Below are positions 24,074-37,300 of a stretch of 64,000 bases of DNA, piece by piece. The DNA is from Callorhinus ursinus (lineage: Eukaryota; Chordata; Mammalia; Carnivora; Otariidae). Where the stretch lies: positions 18,941,007 through 19,005,006 of the forward strand of contig NW_020312893.1 of NCBI RefSeq assembly GCF_003265705.1. Reading direction: 5' to 3'. Every line of letters starts with the position of its first letter. Positions within the stretch are counted from its first letter, which is position 1. A program made the position numbers and the translations under genes. Below the pieces are notes generated by a model. That model saw nothing but the letters and a program-made list of their open reading frames with translations. It was not told where the DNA came from and ran no database searches.

Positions 24074-27000
24074 GTGAGTTTCACAGAGAACATGAAGAAT
24101 CCTTTCCTTAAAAAAGATTCCTTTGATTCTCATTTAGATGATTCATTTGTCTTTCCCATAAAACTGTCACCTTCTTATCTCTAAGGTCTCTTCCAATGAT
24201 GAGATTTCATAAATCTGGTTTATTCATTCTTTACTTATTCTTAACTATTTTTCTCCAACTCTGAATCCCTGACTTTCTAAATTTTCTAGGGATATACAAA
24301 GACTTTCAAAGGGGCATTGGCAATTGATACTTATAAAGGAAACAATTTTCAGATCCTCACATTCAGAATGATTTGCTCGAGACCATGCTATTTATCCTTC
24401 CTTACTTCTTTCTTAATTGCCCATCTTCCACTTTATAAAAGAAAGACAAACCTCTCCCTCAATCAGATGTTACTATGAAGCATTGTCCTGGAGTATAAAA
24501 ATCTATAAGGTGGAATAATTTGAAATACTAATAAGGGAACAATTTGAAATACTGATGCTGATGTTGAGAAAGCAAAGGATTCTAACAATGAGGGAGAAAA
24601 TTCTTTTGCAGATCATGTGGTGATGAATTCTTTGTTTCAACAAAGTTGAAGGGGGATCTAAAGGAAATACCCACTGATAGATGATTAGAAGTAATTCTTG
24701 ATAATAGGTACTGGGTGATTTTTGGTACCTAATGCAGAAGGAGTTCCAAGAACTGGTAACAATGATATAATTGTTTTATCTGTATTTTATTTACTTTATG
24801 TAAACAATTTTTCATGACACTCATGTCCCTACAAACTAAAAACAGCAACAGAACTAATGTTAAGCCTCATTCAATTCTTGCAATTAAGGAATATCCATCC
24901 ATGGATACATAAAAACAGCTCATTGTTCTTATTAAAAATGTGTTTCAAAAATATTTTTATTTTATATCTAATATGTGTGAATATTATAATACATTTATTT
25001 TGTTTTGATCAGTTATATACTAGTAAGACTTGAAAATAATTCAATCCAGAGGAAAAGCTTTATGGTCACATAAAGAATTAATGTTAAATTAAGCACCCAT
25101 ATATAATATTACATATATATGAGTATATGTCTATATATATATACACACATATATATACTTAATAAAGAACTAAGAGTCATCCATAAAAATATTTCAAAGC
25201 ATAAAAAATCATAGGCTAAACTTCTATGTTGTAAGTGGCATGGTAATTCCAGTTTAAGGAGGAAAAAAAGGAAAGATGTTAAATTTCTGATCATACAAAA
25301 AGAACCTTTTGATGTATTTTTTAAGAAGGTCATACTGGGTATCTTATCACTATGATATTTAAGAATCCATCGAAAACTTATAGAAGACTAAGATTTAACT
25401 TAAAATGTCATCAAAAATAATATCTTTTGCTATTATTTGTGATAAAAATATAGATGTTTACTTGAAAAAATGTAAGGAATGCATAGTGTCTAAAAATTAT
25501 TTTAGGAATTCTGTGAGCAAAAATGTTTGAAAACTACATAGTCAATAAAATTATATATGAGGGTATTGGCAAAGTTTCTGTTCTGCTCATTGAGTTACCA
25601 AGACCCAAAATTCCATCACTAGAAGGCCATTTTTGGGTGGAACCATTGTCTAGCCATGAGCTGAAAGGCAAATATTTAAAATGCAAACAGCCAGGGTTAG
25701 GTAACATGAAGATTTCATTAGTTACTTACCACAACTGAGACTTTAAACTAATGACTCACTTTCTTTGAGCCTCAGATTCCATATCTGTAAAGTGGAAGAA
25801 AGTATTTGCCATACCATTTTCACAGGGTTGTTGAATATATATAACCAATGAAAATACTGTTTATTGATTGATTTTTATAGTGCCTCTCTTGAGATTTGCT
25901 TGCTTTTTACAGCAATCTTAGTGTAAAATAGATTTACAACATGAATAAACATCATTACCATATATTTTATTTGAATTCAGATGCTCACATATTGTGTTCC
26001 TTAAAGTGAGGTATCCTAGCAAGTTTTAATTTATTTAAAGCTCACTTCCAGCAAAATGTTCATTGCCATGGCACTGATGATGGAACAGGGAATAATTTTC
26101 ATGCATGCCATTCAACAGCAGAGATCAATGTCATGTTCTTCAATATATCCTCTCTTGGTATCAAACGAATGATAGTAACAATCATTATGATGGAAAACAG
26201 TGCTGGTGATAACAATAACTCTCCTCTTACACTCTCCTCTAACTGGACTCCCCCCATTCCCAGGCAGTACATGGTCCTGGTCCCCTCCCTGCTCCACTCT
26301 GAAACCCCTGAGAAGGGCTGCCTCCTTCTGAGCTACTTGAATGAGACAGTGACTGTAAGTGCTTCCTTGGAGTCTCTCAGGGAGAACAGGAGCCTCTTCA
26401 CTGACCTGCTGGTGGAGAAGGACTTATTCCACTGTGTCTCCTTCACTGTGAGTATGCCTATTTGACTTCATATACATAGGCATCTAGAATTCAGTCAAGA
26501 TAAAGCTTTGAAAGCCTGGCAAAGACTTCAGAAAGAAATCTAAATATAGCAACTATGCATAGAAAGTACGAAGCAATGCATGAATTTCCAACCATGGGAG
26601 ACAAATACGTAAAGGCGTATTAAAAATCAACTTAATGATCAAAGAAAATTTCTATTAGCCAGGGGGGGAAAAGCAGTATCCACTAGACAAAAGGAAAATG
26701 TGACTTCTTAAATTAAAATGGAAAAAATGTTAATAAGGCAAACTAGACCAACACATGATATAAGCCTCCAGTGGTGGTCTGACAGGAACACATCAGCCCA
26801 TATTAAGAGGGAAAATTGTAGAAATTACTATAAGCAAATATCCACTATCTCTTCAGAGTTTCCCATATGTAAAATGCTTACAGCCTACAGCCAATAAGAT
26901 ATGGTAGCTTCATTTCCCATAGTCTTAAATATGCTTCTACCGTGCCCCGTTAGCACAGAACATCAACTTGGTAAAGTTCATTATATAATTGAATCAAGGG

Positions 27001-30000
27001 GCGCCTGGGTGGCTCAGTCGTTAAGCGTCTGCCTTCAGCTCAGGTCATGATCCCAGGGTCCTGGGATCGAGCCCCGCATCGGGCTCCCCGCCTTGCGGGA
27101 AGCCTGCTTCTCCCTCTCCACTCCCCCCGCTTGTGTTCCCTCTCTCTCTGTCAAATAAATTAAAAAACTTTTTAAAAATTATTGAATCAAGACTGTATTG
27201 GCTGATGTATAAGGAGATGTGAGTCTCACTTATGACCTCTTTTGCTGATGTATTTTCCTCCATCTTCTGTTCTGTCTCCCCATTTGTAAAATGATGGAAA
27301 TAATTCCTATCCATGCCAACGTCCCCTGATGAAAATGAGGGGGTGCAGTGAAGTAAAGGGGCCAGGTCTCCAGGGAGGAGAGGAACAGAGAGTGTAGGAG
27401 GAAACTTGCAGGACTGAATGGGTTCTCAGGGTCTGTCCTATATTTCAGGTCCCAAGATCGCCGTCCAATGAGGAGATCATGTTCCTCACTATCCAAGTGA
27501 AAGGACCAACCCAAGAATTCAAAAGGCGGACCACAGTGGTGGTTAAAAACCAAGAGAGTCTGGTCTTTGTCCAGACAGACAAACCCATCTACAAACCAGG
27601 GCAGAGAGGTACGGAGAGGCCCTCCAGTCAGTACAACTCCTTCCTCCCCTGCATTTTCCCCAGTCAAAGGCTCTATAGTCCTGGGTCTTTAACAGTTTTT
27701 TTTTTTTTTGCCGGCTGCTAAGCCTGATTTAAGGTTTCCGGGACTCATGGAAAATATTTCTGTTTCAGTGAAGTTTCGTGTTGTCTCATTGGATGAAAAT
27801 TTTCACCCCCTGAATGAGTTGGTGAGTCTCCAAATATCTATCTAGAATCATTATTATCTGTGTAAACAATCTGGGAGCCTGGTTTTGGTGCTGGGGGAGG
27901 ACCAGGGCAAAGAAGAATCTGGTCTCACTAGCAGTGATTTCTCGCATTACATTAGTGCAAGATCCTCATTTAAACCAGAATCCCGGGTCAAAGAAGTAGC
28001 TAATTCTTTCCATCTTGGTACTGGTACTTAGTCAGTTGTCACACAATTAAACTTACTCTTTATAAAGTTCTCCATTAGGCAAATTAGAAAGATATGTTAA
28101 ACAATAGCCATGCCTACTCCATGAAATAACTTAAAATCAAATAACTTCTCAAAAATTTAGAATTTTTCTAAACACACCTACCAGAACCTCTTCTATCAAG
28201 GAAGAGTGTAATCAGTGTTTGTTTTTTGAGACTAACACCTGATATTTATAAGAGATAACTCTTTCAACTTTAATGCAGACATCAAACCAGAAAGTCTTAA
28301 TTTTTCTCTCCCAAATCTACTGCTCCACCACATCTTCTTATCTCAGAGGCAATTCTTTCCTTCTAGCGCCTAAAACAAAAGCTTGTCATGGGGCACCTGG
28401 GTGGCTCAGTTGGTTAAGCAACCGACTCTTGACTTTGGCTCAGGTCATCATCTCAGAGTCCTGGGATCGAGCCCAGTTTTGGGCTCTGTGCTCAGAGCTT
28501 GGCTTGAGGATTCTCCCTCTGCCCCTCCTCCCACTCCCACTCTCTCCTTCTAAAATAAATAAATAAATCTTAAAAAAAAAAAAAAGATTATCGCATAAAC
28601 CCTGTTTTCTCTTTTTCTCTCATACCTACATCCACTTTATCAGAAAATCATGTTAGCTTGAAATATATCCAGACTATTTCTATTTTCTCACAACCTGAAT
28701 TGCCACAATCTCATCCTGGCCAATATCACCTCTAAACAAGGCTGTTGCAGTAACCCTGAAGCTGATCTTCTATTTTCTACTTCCATTCCCCTATCTAAAA
28801 TAAACACCTCATCCGTCACTCTAGCAGCCTTACCCTGCTTCATTTTTTCTTCTCAGCATTTCATTACCTAATATAAATCAAGTGTATACATATGTATATA
28901 CACATAGATATATGTTTAACATATATATTTTATCTTTGAGATATATGATTGATATATCATTGATATATATCTCAAATAAATACTGAACATCAAGTAAATA
29001 TCAACATCAAATAAATATAAAATATTAAGTATATATAAAATATGTATCTCCCAAATATATGTGTGTGTGTCTTTCTTATATATCCATCCCTATTAGAATG
29101 CAAGCTCCATGAGAGCAGATATATTGTTCTTTTGTGCATTGCTGTGCTCCCAGCACCTAGAATGATGCACAGCACATGGTAAGCACTTAATAAATATTAG
29201 TTTTTTAAAAATGACTAACCAGGGGCGCCTGGGTGGCTCAGTCGTTAAGTGTCTGCCTTCAGCTCAGGTCATGGTCCCAGGGTCCTGGGATCGAGCCCCA
29301 CATCGGGCTCCCTGCTCAGCAGGAAGCCTTCTTCTCCCTCTCCCACTCCCCCTGCTTGTGTTCCCTCTCTCGCTGTGTCTCTCTCTGTCAAATAAATAAA
29401 TAAAATCTTTAAAAAAAAATAAAAATAAAAATGACTAACCATTGATAGTGGAGGAGCTATTCTTCCTCTTTTTTCTTAGAACTAAGAATTCTGTGACCAT
29501 CTCAATATTTGGGTCTGAGTATGGTTCTTATAGTTCTGTTAGTGTTTATTTCTTAATCTATAAAATTTCCTAACAAAGGAGTGTTCCTCACTAGGATGCC
29601 CATAAGTATTTAAGTAATGTTAGTAAATCCCATTCTTATTGAATGGCTGTGCACATGGATATTTGTTGCTGATGGCCTAATAAGTTCTTAATATTATTTA
29701 TTAATTGCTTAAAATAGATTAAAAGTTTTGTAAAATTTAACCTGGATTTTTTTTCTGTTTTACTACAGATAGAGTTATTCTACATAAAGCTGTCTTGCTT
29801 ATAAATCAGAATTGAGACTCTTTGAGAATAATTCTACATCCCTTTATTTCTCTTTTGTCTTTCAGATTCCACTAGTATACATTCAGGTAAGCAACATGAA
29901 ACATTCCATAGACTGAATTAAATAAATTTAGAGAAAATATTCATATTTGAGAGGTTCTTACAATATACCAGGAACTTGTCATTGAGGGAGAGAAACCTTT

Positions 30001-31313
30001 GAGCTCATATAGCACTAGATGGTTCTAACTCATCTGTCCCCCCCACCCCTCACCACCACCCCATTGGTTTATTTGTGGCTAACATAGGAGTTTCCACAGA
30101 TTTCTTTTATTGTCTCTAATGTTCTAAGCTCTATTATGTTACAATTACTGTATCCATAGGACCCGAAAGGAAATCGCATCACACAATGGCAGAAACTCAA
30201 ATTAGAGAATGGTCTCAAGCAATTGAGCTTTCCTCTCTCATCTGAGCCCTTTCAGGGCTCCTATAAGGTGGTGGTGTGGAAGGAATCAGGTGGAATGACA
30301 GAGCATGCCTTCACCGTGGAGGAATTTGGTATGGATTATGAAAAGTCATGGAGCATTTGTCTTCAGATCTAAACTTCTAGGGCCTAGAATTTGAGCTTAT
30401 TTAGAGTCCTTCTATTTCCTATGTGTGAGGTTGAGCTTTGAGTGGAATCAATTATATCTAACTCCAATGAGACTATCAGTGATCTGTGAATAGAACTTCA
30501 TATAGCTTGGTTAATTTTGTATTAATTTTTAATCTCAAAAAATATGTAAAACAGCCTTGTTTTAGATAAGTCTTCCCTAATTCATTAAGGTTACAGTGAT
30601 CTGTCACAGTCCTTCAATCAGAATATCCATTTGAGGGGCACCTGGGTGGCTCAGTCCGTTAAGCATCTGCCTTGGGCTCAGGTCATGATCCCAGGGTCCC
30701 TGCCCAGCGAGGAGTCTGCTTATCCCTCTCCCTCTCCCTTTGTCCCTCCCCCTGTTCATGCTCTCTCTTCCTTTCAAATAATTAAATAAAACCTTAAAAA
30801 AAAAAAAGAATATCCATTGGTAGTAAGGTGGTTGTATTGGAGAGTATAGCTGCATATTCAGAGCCCTAAAATATTATTAGGGAATTGTTACTGAAAATAC
30901 TAATTCCCCAAAAGTTGAAAAACAATCACTGACTTCCTTTATCTCCAATGAACAGTGCTTCCCAAGTTTGAAGTGCAAATAACAATGCCAAAGATAATCA
31001 CTATCTTGGAAGAAGACGTGAATGTGTCAGTATGTGGCCTGTGAGTTTACATATTTTTTAATCTTTTGAGAGAATTACTTAAAGGAGACTCATCATTTGG
31101 GATATTTTGACTCATTTCTTTAGGAGCAGTGAGAGCACAAAGACCTTAAATGCATGGGCTCATCCCATCTCTGGAACTTTCCTCACCTGTTGCTTTTCTA
31201 TTTTTCCTTCTTATTTTCCTTCATGGTCTTACCAGTATTATTATAACTATCATGGGGCAAGCAACTGTTCCTAGAGAAGCTATCTACTAGGATTGATTCT
31301 GAAAGTGACAAAG

Positions 31314-31350
<37 letters not shown>

Positions 31351-34300
31351 TGGGATAGTGTTGAAGGGTATACTGACTTTCCCTTCCCCAGGTTGTAGAG
31401 GAAATTCTATCATCAACAGATCATTTACCTGACCTTGCATGCCTAGTGGAAAAACAGCTTAAATTCAGAATTTGTAAAGATAGGCATATTACCAAAATCT
31501 CAGCTGAGTCATTGGTCTCCTTAAGGCATGTCACATACCTCTCAGCACTACCATTTTTACTGATGAGACTGGACATGATCTCTCGGTCTGGTCCTTCTCA
31601 ACCTTGAAAATTCATGTTTCTAAAATCCTATGCTCCCATCTCCTGTAGCCCAGGGGTAGCACTAGCAGAAAGAGAACAGAGCGAAGAAACCAGCCCTGCC
31701 TAAAGACCACACATGTAATGCACCATGATTCAGCTGGGTCCCTGAACTGTCTCAGAATAATCGCCCCCAAGTTCCTGATCCCACATAACTGGTGAGCCAA
31801 TACTCTTGCAAATAAAGATACAGAGGATATTTCAGGTAGGGAAGGAAACAAATGCCCTTGAAAACACATCAACCATCAATGACATATAAGTATATATATA
31901 GCACAACCCCATTTTTGTAAAAAGTAGACAAGTTAAATTCCATATAAATAAAGAGAGCTACACATCAGAAGAAAGTAATGAAAGGGAACACCATTGTACT
32001 AATGGTTTGTATTCCTAACTAGACTTGAGCGCATTTTCTCTCTAATTTTCATTTTGTTGGTGCTTTTTTTTTCTTTTAAGAACAGGTGTAGCTTTGGTAA
32101 TAAGAAATATATCTTTTTAAAGATGAAATTAAAAATAAAAAAGGGGGAAAAAAGATATGATCAAAGAAGACTGTGGCACTGGAGATTTTGTAAAAAGGGT
32201 CATAACTTAGCTTACTTGCTCTCAAAACTGTGAGAGCCCAGCAGAGATTAGAGAGAACAGAAGGTAAACATACTATCACTAAGGGGGGGAATAGAAATAG
32301 GTAGAAAATGGGGATGTTCGATGTTGGCTTGATTCATTCGGCAATGTTCTTATGACAGATACACATATGGGAAGCCCGTCCCAGGACATATGATGATGAA
32401 AGTGTGCAGAAAGTACAGTAACCCTTCTAGCTGCTATAGTGGGGAATCACAGGCCGTCTGTGAGAAATTCAGTCACCAGGTAGGTGGAAAACAGTTCCTT
32501 CTAGGGACTAACAATGGAGACATTGTTGATAAGCAGTGAATTACAACATGGTGCTAACTCAGGAAGAGAGCAATCTATAGGGGAATTCTGTGTTAGCTAC
32601 ACTGATTTTTAAATATCAGCAATTTAGCACAATGGGAGTTATTTATTTCTTGTAATTATCCACTGTGGGTGTTCTTGGTTCACCAAGCTCCCAGAATAAT
32701 GAAAGTTGAGCAATCTCCAATACTTGGCATCCAAAGCTGCCTTGGGCATCTACTTGTATGAAGGAAGAAGAAAAGGCATTATACCTGTTACAATTTGGAT
32801 GGAAAGGGTATAGGTTTTGCCTTCTTTCCATGAGCAAGAACTTGTCACATGGCCCCTCCTCCTAGGTGTCAGGGAGGTAGGAGACATGGTCTCCAGATGG
32901 GCAGCCCCTTCCCAGCAACAGCTATATACTATGGAAGGGGAGCTCGACTTTGGTGAAAAGTTAGCTCCCTGCTACGGCAAGATTACTCACAAATTTTTAA
33001 GGCATTTCTATCTCATTAACTCTAGGGACTATGGGACACTAAGAAATATATCTATTATAAACCAGATACTATTATGAAATGCAATCATAATTAATCCATA
33101 GAGAATATTTATTGTGTTCTTATCATAGAAAACTCCTAGTTTATATTGTCCCCCCAAAAATCTCACTGGATTAATTGACCACTGATCTGTCCAGTATCAT
33201 GTTTTTGTATTTTATTTTGTCCCCTACTAGCTGAACAGCCAGGGCTGCTTCTCTCAGCAAATAAAAACCAAGATCTTCCAGATGAAGAGACAAGGATATG
33301 AAATGAAACTTGAAGTGGAGGCCAAGGTCCAAGAAGAAGGAACAGGTTTGCATGCAACTTGGGTATGGGAGAAAAAACAATGAACATGGATTTATTTCCT
33401 TTGCCAAACTATGAATTGAAAGGGAAGTAGTAGTGTAAGAAGTTCAGGGAGATCATCCTTCCAAAAAAACTTATTTTTTTTCTTTTTCTTTTTTCCAGAG
33501 GTAGAATTAACTGGAAAAGGATCCATTGGAATAACAAGAACCATAACCAAACTCTCATTCGTGAAAGTGGACCCATACTTTAGACAAGGGATCCCCTTCT
33601 TTGGGCAGGTGAAGTATTTTCTAAGTCACAAATCAAATTTGGTATTATCACTTAATAAGTACATCATATTCTGCTAAAACCAGACCTGGTTTATTATCTA
33701 TTGACTAATGTAACCAAAAGTATAAAACCACATAAAAATAAATCTATCCCTCTGTAAATTGATATATGAAATCTACAAAATTATGCGAAAGCACCGTCAA
33801 AATTAGAAGTGGTTTTTTTTTTCATCTTTGGAAAAGCATTGTGTGATATCACTCAATCTTTTCTTGGTTTACCAGTAGTCTCAGATTTTTGTATTTCTCA
33901 CAAGAATCTCAAAATTCATGGTGGCCGCTTACATTATCCTGCTAACACTAAATTTGTATGGAAATGAGTGGGTAGATGGCTTTAATTTTTATTTTGAGGT
34001 ATAAAAGATTCCATTGTACCTGGTGTTTCTTTCATGGATATTATATTTACATTATTTTCCCTATAATAGCAAGAATATATATATATTTTTTTTTAAGATT
34101 TTATTTATTTATTTGAGAGAGAGAGAATGAGAGGGAAGAGGGTCAGAGGGAGAAGCAGACTCCCCGCTGAGCAGGGAGCCCGATGTGGGACTCGATCCTG
34201 CGACTCCAGGATCATGACCTGAGCCGAAGGCAGTCGCCCAACCAACTGAGCCACCCAGGCGCCCGCAAGAATATATTTTTTAAAAAACAGTGCACATAAG

Positions 34301-37300
34301 GGCAAAATACTGTTATTTAAGGCTTCCAGATTTTAAAAATATAAATTTTCTCATATATCTACAAAATATCGTGTATTGTTATTTTTTGTATTATAAGTGG
34401 ATCTGCAGATGGATCTTTCTGACTCCAGAAGTCTGAATGGCAGTTGTATGTCCATCAGTGTGTAATTACTGTGTATCATATTCTTAATGGAAATGTTATA
34501 AAGTTTTAGGTGTGGAGACTATAAGACAGCGAGGGACTAGACCCCACTAAGGAGGGGTGGAGTATGTTTTAGAATATTTTGATTATGTTATGACAGCAAA
34601 AGATTTGAGAAACTTTAGTCACTTCCTAAAATGAATAGTCCATTTATTTTTAACTTTTCAGAGGTATGTTATACTTTTTTGATATTTCATTCCTGCTAAG
34701 TAACTATCCCATTAGTCATAAGACTCTTTCATCAAAAAAGAATCAGAATTTTGTACCTATCCTTGTCTTTGTATGTGCGGCCAATAGTTCATTGGCAAAC
34801 TCAGATTTTGTTAATCAATTACAGATATGGATCCAAGTCTTCCAACTGTGCTTCCTTCTACCAAAAGTAGCTTCTACTGAAAAAAAAATCATCACCTTTG
34901 CAATCTGAATAGGACTACTCATCTACTACTGAGTTCAATATTAGCAGTAATTTGACTTTAGGCCCTTATGCAATACTGTATGATTCTCCTCAACTTTGCA
35001 TTTTTCACATGGGAAGTGCCTCATAATATCTGCCTACCTTCCAGACGTTTGAAAGTCTAGATTGAGAAGCAGATGTATAAAAACCAACTAGAAAACTACA
35101 TAGGGTAATGCATTAGCAATTGTTAACTTGTTCACTTATTATATTTTAGAACACTAACCCATAGAAAGGTAAGGGTTGGTCACAAAATAAGTGTTTGGGG
35201 GTCAACTAAATTTGGCTAAAGAGTTAAGAATTTTCATTACTATCTAACACTTGTGCTCTGTGACTCTCCAAGGGTTCTATATAGTACATGGCACCTCCAA
35301 AATATCCACAGAATACTTTTTTCAGGTCACCCCTATCATCAGCTCCGTGATTCGCTAAATTTTCAGACTGTTTTATTTTATTTTGTTTTACTTTGGAGGG
35401 GAAGGGGCAGAGGAAGAGGGAGAGAGAGAATCCTAAGTAGGCCCCACACCCAGTGCAGAGCCCAATGCAGAGCTCAATCCCACAACCCTGAGATCAACCT
35501 GAGCCGAAATCAAGAATCAGATGCTCAACCGACTGAGCCATCCAGGCACCCCCCACCTGTGCTTTATTTTTCGTCTTAGGGCTGATTACTACTAAATAAA
35601 TATATAACATCTATGCATTTATTTAACATCTATCTCTTTTCTCTGATGGCAGGAACTTTGTTTTGTTCACCACTGTAGTCTCAATGCCTGGAACCATGTC
35701 CAACATATAGGACATAATAAATATTTGTGATAAAATGAATGTTTGGTGACTACTGGGTATTAACCATATAACTGATCCACAGATTTTAATCTTCAGGTTC
35801 AACTAGTGGATGGGAAAGGTGTCCGCATGCCAAATGAACTCGTCTTCATCACAGCAACTGAAGCTAACTATAACTCCAATGCTACCACTGATGAGCATGG
35901 CCTGGTTCAGTTCTCAATCAACACCACCAACATTATGGGTACCTCCCTCACTGTCAGGGTAAGTTTGAAAAGAAGTTACTAGTGACATGAAGAAACCTTG
36001 GAAATAAGGTTGCAACCTAAAAGTGATGAAATTTCCAAGTTTAGTCCTATGGAAATAGAAAATAAATAAATAAATAAATGTAACGCCCTTCAGTTTGCAG
36101 GGTGGTGGGATTAAATGTGATGTTTAATTTCTTTTTTAACAGTTGATACATTATTTTGAAATAAAAATAAATAAAAATTTACTTATAAAAATGATAATAT
36201 ATATTAAAGCACTTAGTAAGCTCCCTTTACCTTGAATATTATTATTGTAAAAGTCCAGTTTAACATCACTAGCATTTACTTTCAAGTATATATACTCTAT
36301 AAATTATTGCTCTTACTTTATTTTTGTCCTGCTATTCTAATTTTCTCCAAGTTTTTGTTATACTCATATAACTTGCTTTGTATAGCATAGAGTTCTCTAT
36401 TCATCAATGAAGATGTAGATATACAGTAAGAGATATATGGATACACAATAGATATTACATAATAATGATGATAAATAAACAGGATAAATAATATATTTTA
36501 TTGACTCCACTTTCAATAGACGGCATGAAAGCCCATGCCTCCTAATAATTAAAAATTGAGCATTCAGGGCACCTGGGTGGCTCAGTTGGTGAAGCGACTG
36601 CCTTCGGCTCAGGTCATGATCCTGGAGTCCCAGGATCGAATCCCGCATCGGGCTCCCGGCTCAGCGGGGAGTCTGCTTCTCCCTCTGACCCTCTTCCTTC
36701 TCGTGCTCTGTATCTCTCATTCTCGCTCTCTCAAATAAATAAATAAAATCTTTAAAAAAAATGAATGAATGAATGCTCAATTTTTTTTTTAAAGATTTTA
36801 TTTATTTATTTGAGAGAGCGAGAATGAGAGATACAGAGCACGAGAAGGAAGAGGGTCAGAGGGAGAAGCAGACTCCCCGCTGAGCCGGGAGCCCGATGCG
36901 GGATTCGATCCTGGGACTCCAGGATCATGACCTGAGCCGAAGGCAGTCGCTTCACCAACTGAGCCACCCAGGCGCCCTCATTCATTTATTCAATCAAGAA
37001 GTGTCTTGAATGTTTTCTATGTGCTAGGCAATGTTCTCATCCTGAAAATAAAAATATTATTTTTAAATACTCCCTCTTTTTGATAATCATTTACCTATTA
37101 TCATTAGAAAATATATGAAAATATAAATAAACTGTTTTACTGATACAAGGATTCATTCATACCACTTGGGAGGTGAGGATGAGGGTAGAGGAAGCCTGAA
37201 AAGAACAAGGAAAAACTTCTACATGGAGAAAAGTTAAACTGCAACTCAAATAGGGCCTGTGAACCTTAAGAGTCCAGAACCACAAAAAGCATTAAAAATA

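Noticed and set aside
27699..27712. Possible frameshift-causing T run near exon 3
   Set aside because: It lies in intron 3, between the donor at 27609 and the acceptor at 27768.
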